A stretch of DNA of 64,000 nt, from the NCBI RefSeq assembly GCF_024753245.1, contig NZ_JANUGX010000007.1, positions 62,001-126,000 on the forward strand, written 5' to 3'. Below the pieces are notes generated by a model. The model saw nothing but the letters and a program-made list of their open reading frames with translations, ran no database searches and was not told the DNA's origin. The position numbers and the translations under genes are program-made. Shown here piece by piece: positions 58,340 through 64,000 of the stretch (positions within the stretch are counted from its first letter, which is position 1; each line of letters opens with the position of its first letter). The DNA is from Massilia norwichensis. GTDB lineage: Bacteria > Pseudomonadota > Gammaproteobacteria > Burkholderiales > Burkholderiaceae_D.

Positions 58340-59686
58340 TCAGTTCCGGATTTCCAGCGCGCGGTTCACACTCAGTGCCGCCAGGGTGCCGAGGGCGCCC
58401 GACAGCAGGTAGAGGCTGACGTAGCCGAGACCGTAGTTGGCGGCCAGGCCCAGCGCGACCAGCGGCGCAAAAGCGGCGCCCACCAGCCAGGCAAGGTCCG
58501 AGGTCAGCGCCGCGCCGGTGTAGCGGAACTCCGGCAGGAAGTTGGAGGTCACGGCGCCGGCAGCCTGGCCATACGACAGGCCGAGCAGCAGGAAACCGAG
58601 CAGGATGAAGGTGTTCTGGCCACCGGCGCCGCCGTCCATCAGGGTCGGCACAAAACCCGAGAACAGGGCGATCAGGATCGCCACGGTGCCGAGAGTGTTG
58701 CGGCGCCCGAATTTATCGGCGATCAGGCCGGAGGCCAGCACGCCGACGATGGCCAGGCCGCCGCCCATTACCTGCACCAGCAGGAAGTCGGACATCGAGC
58801 GGGTGTCGTAGAGCTGGATCCAGGACAGCGGGAACACGGTCACCAGGTGGAACAGCGCATAGCTGGCCAGCGCGGCGAGGGCGCCCAGCAAGATGGTGCT
58901 GCCTTGCTTGCGGCTGACTTCCAGCGGGCTTACCGGGTCCAGCTGGTGCTCGTCCAGCAGGTGGGTGTAGTCCGGCGTCGAGACCAGGCGCAGGCGGGCG
59001 AACAGCGCGACTACGTTGATGGCAAAGGCCACGTAGAAGGGGAAGCGCCAGCCCCAGACCAGGAAATCGTCCTGCGTCAGCTCGGACATCAGGTAGGAAA
59101 ATACGCCAGCGGCGATGATAAATCCGGCCGGTGCGCCAAGTTGCCCCAACATCGCGTACCATCCGCGCTTGTGCTCCGGGGCGTTCAGGGCCAGCAGCGA
59201 TGGCAGGCCGTCCCAGGTTCCGCCGAGCGAGAAACCCTGGCCCAGGCGCAGCACCGCCAGCGCGATGATCGACCACTCGCCCCAGCGTGAATAGGTGGGG
59301 AGGGCGGCCACGGCGACGGTGGCGCTGCCCAGCATGAACAGCGCGATGGTCAGTTTGATCTCGCGGCTGAAGTGGCGCTGGATGGACATGAAGACCACCG
59401 TGCCGATCGGCCGCGCGATATAGGCGAGAGCGAAGATGGCAAACGAATACAGCGTCCCTTCGAGGCGGTCGGCGAACGGGAAGAACACCGCCGGGAACAC
59501 GAGCACCGAAGCGATCGCGTAGACGAAGAAGTCGAAATACTCGGAAGCGCGGCCGATGACCACGCCGACGGCGATATCGCCGGGAGAAATGGCGGTGTCG
59601 CGGGCGTTGATGTTGCGGGCGCCGCTGTGAGGGGCGGTGATCGGCGAGGCTGCTGCGTCGCCGTAGGTCGTTGTGTTCTGCTGCAT
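58340..59686 (-). CDS. MFS transporter, metabolite:H+ symporter (MHS) type
   Basis: A 448-residue permease with 12 helices. MHS features: VVIGRASEYFDFFVYAIASV, the region FALAYIARPIGTVVFMSIQR followed by HFSREIK, RLGQGFSLGGTWDGLPSLL and GLIADKFGRRNT. The family imports citrate, 2-oxoglutarate, shikimate, proline/betaine or aromatic acids. The long hydrophilic N-tail (about 30 residues) is typical. It is divergent from the cyo operon across 163 bases. Substrate unknown. Confidence 0.92.
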   Translation of the reverse strand: MQQNTTTYGDAAASPITAPHSGARNINARDTAISPGDIAVGVVIGRASEYFDFFVYAIASVLVFPAVFFPFADRLEGTLYSFAIFALAYIARPIGTVVFMSIQRHFSREIKLTIALFMLGSATVAVAALPTYSRWGEWSIIALAVLRLGQGFSLGGTWDGLPSLLALNAPEHKRGWYAMLGQLGAPAGFIIAAGVFSYLMSELTQDDFLVWGWRFPFYVAFAINVVALFARLRLVSTPDYTHLLDEHQLDPVSPLEVSRKQGSTILLGALAALASYALFHLVTVFPLSWIQLYDTRSMSDFLLVQVMGGGLAIVGVLASGLIADKFGRRNTLGTVAILIALFSGFVPTLMDGGAGGQNTFILLGFLLLGLSYGQAAGAVTSNFLPEFRYTGAALTSDLAWLVGAAFAPLVALGLAANYGLGYVSLYLLSGALGTLAALSVNRALEIRN

Positions 59687-59783
59687 ATTTCGTCTCCTGT
59701 AGTCTTCGACAACCGGGCTGGAACCCTTCGGGATGAAACGTCAACAACAAAAAAAGCGCGAAGGGTGGGACAAAACGTCCAAT

Positions 59784-59836
59784 CGCCAAACGTGCACCGT
59801 TGGCGTTACATTAGCATGTTATCTTTCCCATGTAAC
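59784..59836. promoter_or_regulatory. two inverted repeats in the MFS/cyoA divergent promoter region
   Basis: CGCCAAACGTGCACCGTTGGCG (22 bases, 59784-59805) is symmetric at 18 of 22 positions. It abuts GTTACAT (59805-59811) paired with ATGTAAC (59830-59836). They lie just upstream of cyoA and could bind a regulator of either operon; neither matches an FNR or ArcA consensus that I recognise. Confidence 0.42.
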
Positions 59837-59849
59837 GTAAAACACAAGC

Positions 59850-60872
59850 ATGATTCCAAAGACCGTAAGTCGAGGATTGTGGCTTACCCCTCTGTTGGCG
59901 GCCCTTGCCGGCTGCAACACCGTGGTACTCAATCCCTCCGGCGACATCGCCAAGCAGCAGGCGCATCTGATCATCATCTCGGTGATCCTGATGCTGTTGA
60001 TTATCGTTCCGGTGATGTTCCTCATCATCCTGTTCGCCCGCAAGTACCGCGCCAGCAATACCACGGCCGCGTACGAGCCGGACTGGGACCACTCGACCAA
60101 GCTCGAACTCGTGATCTGGGGCGCGCCCCTGCTGATCGTGATCGTCCTCGGCCTGGTGACCTGGATCTACACGCACAAGCTCGACCCCTACCGTCCGCTC
60201 GACCGCCTCGACGAGCACCGTCCGATTCCGGCGTCGGCCAAGCCGCTGGTGGTGCAGGCCGTGGCGATGGACTGGAAATGGCTGTTCATCTATCCGGAGC
60301 AGGGTATCGCGACGGTCAATGAACTGATCGTGCCGGTCGACGTGCCGCTGCGCTTCAAGGTCAGTGCGACGTCGGTGATGAATGCGTTCTACGTGCCGGA
60401 ACTGGCAGGCATGGTGTACGGTATGCCGGGCATGGAGATCACCCTGAACGCGGTCCAGAACCGTCCGGTCACCTCGTTCGGCATCTCGTCGAACTACAGC
60501 GGCGCCGGCTATTCGGACATGAAGTTTGCCTACCGCGGTGTCGCGCAGGGCGATTTCGACACCTGGGTGCAGTCGGTGAAGGCAGCCGGCGGCGGCAAGC
60601 TGGACAAGGCTAACTACCTGGTTCTGGAAAAGCCGAGCATCAAGGATCCGGTGCGCCGCTGGGGCGCCGTCGACGAGGACCTCTACTATCGCATCCTGAA
60701 CCGCTGCGTCGCTGACGGCGTCGTTTGCCAGGACAAGATGATGATGGACGACGCACGCAAGGCGCGCGAGATGGCCCTCAACAAGATGCCTCAACACGCG
60801 GCAGCGACCCGCCTGGCCCAGGCCAACGGCGAGGTTTGCACCACGCCCGATGAAACTGTGAAGAAGAAGTAA
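59850..60872 (+). CDS. cyoA: cytochrome o ubiquinol oxidase subunit II
   Basis: A 340-residue lipoprotein: signal peptide with lipobox (LLAALAGC, Cys22), two membrane helices ([40 protein letters not shown]) and a periplasmic cupredoxin-like domain. [20 protein letters not shown] and the [13 protein letters not shown] to [15 protein letters not shown] stretch are subunit II signatures. The CuA ligands of cytochrome c oxidases are absent, as expected for a quinol oxidase. It is the first gene of cyoABCD and is spaced 2 bases before cyoB. Confidence 0.96.
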   Translation: MIPKTVSRGLWLTPLLAALAGCNTVVLNPSGDIAKQQAHLIIISVILMLLIIVPVMFLIILFARKYRASNTTAAYEPDWDHSTKLELVIWGAPLLIVIVLGLVTWIYTHKLDPYRPLDRLDEHRPIPASAKPLVVQAVAMDWKWLFIYPEQGIATVNELIVPVDVPLRFKVSATSVMNAFYVPELAGMVYGMPGMEITLNAVQNRPVTSFGISSNYSGAGYSDMKFAYRGVAQGDFDTWVQSVKAAGGGKLDKANYLVLEKPSIKDPVRRWGAVDEDLYYRILNRCVADGVVCQDKMMMDDARKAREMALNKMPQHAAATRLAQANGEVCTTPDETVKKK

Positions 60873-60874
60873 TC

Positions 60875-62878
60875 ATGCACGAGCAATTTGACTTAATGAA
60901 GTTGATCTTCGGTCGGCTCAGCTGGGAAGCGATTCCCTACCACGAGCCGATCCTGATCGGTACCTTTGCCATGGTGGTGCTGGGCGGCCTCGTCGTCCTC
61001 GGCGCCATCACGAAATTCAAGCTGTGGGGCTATCTCTGGAAAGAGTGGTTCACCAGTATCGACCACAAGAAGATCGGTATCATGTACATGATCCTCGGTC
61101 TGATCATGTTCCTGCGCGGCTTTGCCGACGCGCTGATGATGCGCGCCCAGCAGGCGTTCTCCTTTGGCGATTCGCACGGCTTCCTGCCGCCGCACCACTA
61201 CGACCAGGTCTTCACCGCCCACGGCGTGATCATGATCTTCTTCGTCGCGATGCCGCTGGTGACGGGTCTGATGAACTACGTCGTGCCGCTGCAGATTGGC
61301 GCACGCGACGTCGCTTTCCCGTTCCTGAACAACTTCTCGTTCTGGATGACCACCATGGGCGCGCTGCTGGTGATGGCTTCGCTGTTCGTCGGCGAATTCG
61401 CCCGCACCGGCTGGCTGGCTTTCCCGCCGCTGTCCGGCATCCTGGCCAGTCCTGACGTCGGGGTCGACTATTACATCTGGTCATTGCAGATTGCCGGTGT
61501 CGGTACACTGCTGTCGGGTATCAACCTGGTGGTCACCATCGTCAAGATGCGCGCCCCGGGCATGGACCTGATGAAGATGCCGGTGTTCACCTGGACCGCG
61601 CTGTGCACCAACATCCTGATCGTGATGGCCTTCCCGATCCTGACCGCCACCCTGGCGATGCTCGGCCTGGACCGTCTGTTCGACACCCACTTCTTCACGA
61701 ACGAACTGGGCGGCAACGCCATGATGTACGTGAACCTGATCTGGATCTGGGGCCACCCGGAGGTGTACATCCTGATCCTGCCGGCCTTCGGTATCTTCTC
61801 GGAAGTCGTTGCGACTTTCTGCAGCAAGCGTCTGTTCGGCTACACCTCGATGGTCTACGCGACCGTCGTGATCATGGTCCTGTCCTACCTCGTGTGGCTG
61901 CACCACTTCTTCACGATGGGCTCGGGCGCGAGCGTGAACTCGTTCTTCGGCATCACCACGATGATCATCTCGATCCCGACCGGCGCCAAGATCTTCAACT
62001 GGCTGTTCACCATGTACAAGGGCCGCATCCGCTATGAACTGCCGATGATGTGGACCGTGTCCTTCATGATCACCTTCATCATCGGCGGCATGACCGGCGT
62101 GATGCTGGCGGTCCCGCCGGCCGACTTCGTGCTGCACAACTCGCTGTTCCTGATCGCCCACTTCCACAACGTCATCATCGGCGGCGTGCTGTTCGGCCTG
62201 TTCGCTGGTGTGAACTACTGGTGGCCGAAGATGTTCGGCTTCCGTCTGGACCGTAAATGGGGCGTGCGTTCGTTCTGGCTGTGGTCGGTCGGCTTCTGGA
62301 TTGCCTTCACCCCGCCGTACATCCTGGGCTTCATGGGCGTGACCCGCCGTCTGAGCCACTTCGAAGATCCGTCGATCCACTGGCTGTTCCAGGTTTCGCT
62401 GGTCGGTACCCTGATGATCGCGCTGGGCATCGCCTGCATGATCATGCAGTTCGCCGTGTCGATCATGAACCGCAAGGCACTGCGCGACGTCACCGGCGAC
62501 CCGTGGAATGGCCGTACCCTGGAGTGGGCCACCTCGTCGCCGCCGCCGGACTACAACTTCGCGTTCACCCCGGTGGTGCATGACAACGACGCCTACGCCG
62601 ACATGAAGAAGGCCGGCTACAAGCGTCCGCTGAGCGGTTTCGTGCCGATCCACATGCCTGCCAACACCTGGGCCGGTCCGGTGATCCCGTTCGTGACCTT
62701 CGTGCTCGGTTTCGGCATCATCTGGCACATGTGGCTGCTGGTGGCCGTCGCCTTCGTCGCGACCGTCGCCGTGACCATCTACCACACGTTCAACTACAAG
62801 CGCGACTTCTACATCCCTGCGGAAGAAGTGGCACGTACGGAAGAAGCCCATACCCGACTGCTGGAATCCCATGTCTGA
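60875..62878 (+). CDS. cyoB: cytochrome o ubiquinol oxidase subunit I
   Basis: A 667-residue, 15-helix subunit that holds heme b, heme o3 and CuB and pumps protons while reducing O2. Seen are the low-spin heme ligand in [15 protein letters not shown], the CuB ligand and cross-linked Tyr in [19 protein letters not shown], the CuB pair [15 protein letters not shown], and the heme ligands in [31 protein letters not shown] is a D-channel element. Length matches CyoB. Its end overlaps cyoC by 8 bases. Confidence 0.97.
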   Translation: MHEQFDLMKLIFGRLSWEAIPYHEPILIGTFAMVVLGGLVVLGAITKFKLWGYLWKEWFTSIDHKKIGIMYMILGLIMFLRGFADALMMRAQQAFSFGDSHGFLPPHHYDQVFTAHGVIMIFFVAMPLVTGLMNYVVPLQIGARDVAFPFLNNFSFWMTTMGALLVMASLFVGEFARTGWLAFPPLSGILASPDVGVDYYIWSLQIAGVGTLLSGINLVVTIVKMRAPGMDLMKMPVFTWTALCTNILIVMAFPILTATLAMLGLDRLFDTHFFTNELGGNAMMYVNLIWIWGHPEVYILILPAFGIFSEVVATFCSKRLFGYTSMVYATVVIMVLSYLVWLHHFFTMGSGASVNSFFGITTMIISIPTGAKIFNWLFTMYKGRIRYELPMMWTVSFMITFIIGGMTGVMLAVPPADFVLHNSLFLIAHFHNVIIGGVLFGLFAGVNYWWPKMFGFRLDRKWGVRSFWLWSVGFWIAFTPPYILGFMGVTRRLSHFEDPSIHWLFQVSLVGTLMIALGIACMIMQFAVSIMNRKALRDVTGDPWNGRTLEWATSSPPPDYNFAFTPVVHDNDAYADMKKAGYKRPLSGFVPIHMPANTWAGPVIPFVTFVLGFGIIWHMWLLVAVAFVATVAVTIYHTFNYKRDFYIPAEEVARTEEAHTRLLESHV

Positions 62879-63506
62879 CATTCATACCAACACCGTCAGC
62901 GCCACCGGCGCCGACATCAGCTCGCGCTATTACGCGGTCGAGCATCACCCGGAAAACGGCACCCTGCTGGGCTTCTGGATCTACCTGATGAGCGACTGCC
63001 TCATCTTCGCCTGCCTGTTCGCGACCTACGCTGTCCTGGGCCGCAACTACGCAGGCGGACCGTCCGGCGCCGAGATCTTCGACCTGCCGCTGGTGGCCCT
63101 CAACACGGCCTTCCTGCTGCTGTCGTCGATCACCTACGGCTTCGCGATGCTGGCCGCAGCGAAGAAGAACCTGAAGGGCACCCAAGTCTGGCTCGCCATC
63201 ACCGGCGTGCTGGGCGCGTGCTTCCTGTACCTCGAGCTGTACGAGTTCTCGCACCTGATCCACGAGGGCTTCGGCCCGTGGCGCTCGGGCTTCCTGACCG
63301 CGTTCTTCTCGCTGGTCGGTACCCACGGCCTGCACGTGACCTTCGGTATCGTGTGGCTGGTCACCTTGATGTTCCAGCTTGGTAAGCATGGCATCAACGG
63401 CGCCAACTACCGTCGCCTTTCCTGCCTGTCGATGTTCTGGCACTTCCTGGACGTCATCTGGATCGGCGTGTTCACCTATGTTTATCTGATGGGAGTTCTG
63501 CCATGA
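62871..63506 (+). CDS. cyoC: cytochrome o ubiquinol oxidase subunit III
   Basis: A 211-residue, five-helix subunit. Motifs: [40 protein letters not shown], the E-x-S-H region [20 protein letters not shown] and [19 protein letters not shown]. It stabilises subunit I. It overlaps both cyoB (8 bases) and cyoD (ATGA). Confidence 0.96.
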   Translation: MSDIHTNTVSATGADISSRYYAVEHHPENGTLLGFWIYLMSDCLIFACLFATYAVLGRNYAGGPSGAEIFDLPLVALNTAFLLLSSITYGFAMLAAAKKNLKGTQVWLAITGVLGACFLYLELYEFSHLIHEGFGPWRSGFLTAFFSLVGTHGLHVTFGIVWLVTLMFQLGKHGINGANYRRLSCLSMFWHFLDVIWIGVFTYVYLMGVLP

Positions 63507-63922
63507 GCGATCACCACACCGCACACGCTCACGGCCACGGTCACGGCCATGGCATCGACCACGACGACCACATGGAAGCCCACGGCAGCCTGAAGGATTA
63601 CTCGATCGGTTTCATCCTGTCGGTGATCCTGACCGCGATCCCGTTCTGGCTGGTGATGACCCACCAGCTGCCGGCCGGCACCACCAAGTTCGTGATCCTC
63701 GGCTTCGCGGCCGTCCAGGTTGTCGTGCACATGATCTACTTCCTGCATATGAACTCGAAGTCCGAGGGCGGCTGGAACATGATGGCGCTGATCCTCACCG
63801 CGATCCTGCTGTTCATCGTCCTGAGCGGCTCGATCTGGGTCATGTACCACATGAACGCCAACATGATGCCGCACATGATCAACGAGGGTAATTCCGTGCA
63901 TGGCATGCACGACATGCAGTAA
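63503..63922 (+). CDS. cyoD: cytochrome o ubiquinol oxidase subunit IV with His- and Met-rich ends
   Basis: A 139-residue subunit, longer than the 109 residues of E. coli CyoD. The core three helices are normal (LKDYSIGFILSVILTAIPFW, VQVVVHMIYFLHMNSKSEGG). The N-terminal 28 residues hold ten histidines (HGHGHGHG and neighbours). The C-terminal 28 residues (from VMYHMNANMMPHM on) hold seven methionines and four histidines. Such ends could bind copper or another metal; no function is known for this. It is the last structural subunit, directly followed by a SURF1-like start. Confidence 0.94.
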   Translation: MSDHHTAHAHGHGHGHGIDHDDHMEAHGSLKDYSIGFILSVILTAIPFWLVMTHQLPAGTTKFVILGFAAVQVVVHMIYFLHMNSKSEGGWNMMALILTAILLFIVLSGSIWVMYHMNANMMPHMINEGNSVHGMHDMQ

Positions 63923-64000
63923 ATGGCAGTAAGCGATCCAGCAGCAGTCGGGGGCAGTCCGAAACGCGCCCCGCGTGTCATCCTGGCAGCCCTGGCGCTG
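63923..64000 (+). CDS. start of a SURF1-like assembly protein, cut by window edge
   Basis: The ATG follows the cyoD stop directly (TAAATG). The 26 visible residues, MAVSDPAAVGGSPKRAPRVI and LAALAL, look like a short cytoplasmic tail and the start of the first membrane helix of a SURF1-type oxidase assembly protein. The position after cyoD supports this. A heme-O synthase (CyoE) start is the main alternative. Confidence 0.5.
   Translation, partial: MAVSDPAAVGGSPKRAPRVILAALAL

Overview
The window is 64 kb of GC-rich (roughly 65 % by eye) bacterial chromosome with tightly packed genes, many start/stop overlaps (ATGA, GTGA) and several TTG or GTG starts. The gene types suggest a betaproteobacterium of the Oxalobacteraceae, most likely Massilia or a relative: a PEP-CTERM protein, a betaproteobacterial porin, a cyoABCD operon followed by a SURF1-like start, a branched-chain 2-oxo acid dehydrogenase operon, a homogentisate pathway, and short palindromes built on ATTCCC-N8-GGGAAT. 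This placement is inference. No rRNA, tRNA, CRISPR array, prophage or intact insertion sequence was found.

Layout. 1-1.7 kb: a truncated Kef-type K+/H+ antiporter with its KefF flavoprotein, and two small overlapping glycine-rich genes. 1.8-7 kb: bkdA1-bkdA2-bkdB-lpdV, the complete branched-chain 2-oxo acid dehydrogenase complex. 7.2-11.7 kb: an SMP-30/strictosidine-synthase-like protein and a large PAS hybrid histidine kinase. 11.8-15.9 kb: an EthA-like Baeyer-Villiger monooxygenase, an SDR and an alpha/beta hydrolase with a divergent TetR regulator, resembling mycobacterial ethA/ethR and mymA loci. 15.9-29.3 kb: exonuclease III, a PEP-CTERM protein, a GH31 glucosidase/transglucosidase, a cupin, two more sensor kinases, a cysteine-synthase-like enzyme and a CocE-type hydrolase.

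29.2-36.9 kb: a flavin reductase, a Sel1 gene remnant, and a GntR regulator divergent from an aromatic-acid module (Rieske oxygenase, PDR-type reductase, class II aldolase-family enzyme, MFS transporter, porin). Three copies of a GTATAC-N-GAATAC operator lie in the divergent gap. 37-46.3 kb: an amino-acid permease with a small lipoprotein, a TonB-dependent receptor, a YeeE/YedE pair translationally coupled to a flavin aromatic hydroxylase, a DUF1264 protein and a CNNM/CorC-like membrane protein. 46.4-50.7 kb: a low-GC orphan gene, then hmgA, a divergent LysR regulator and hppD, which together turn 4-hydroxyphenylpyruvate into maleylacetoacetate. 51-55 kb: lrgA-lrgB and a PAS-GGDEF-EAL protein. 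55-58 kb: a hemerythrin protein, a manganese catalase preceded by an OxyR-like site, and a ZIP metal transporter. 58.3-64 kb: an MHS-type MFS transporter, divergent from cyoABCD.

The strongest points for follow-up are: the BVMO whose fingerprint histidine is glutamine; a 103-bp nested palindromic element lying between that gene and its probable operator; the triple operator of the Rieske module; the OxyR-like site upstream of the manganese catalase; the low-GC orphan with a possible Mrr-like nuclease signature; and the CyoD subunit with His-rich and Met/His-rich ends.
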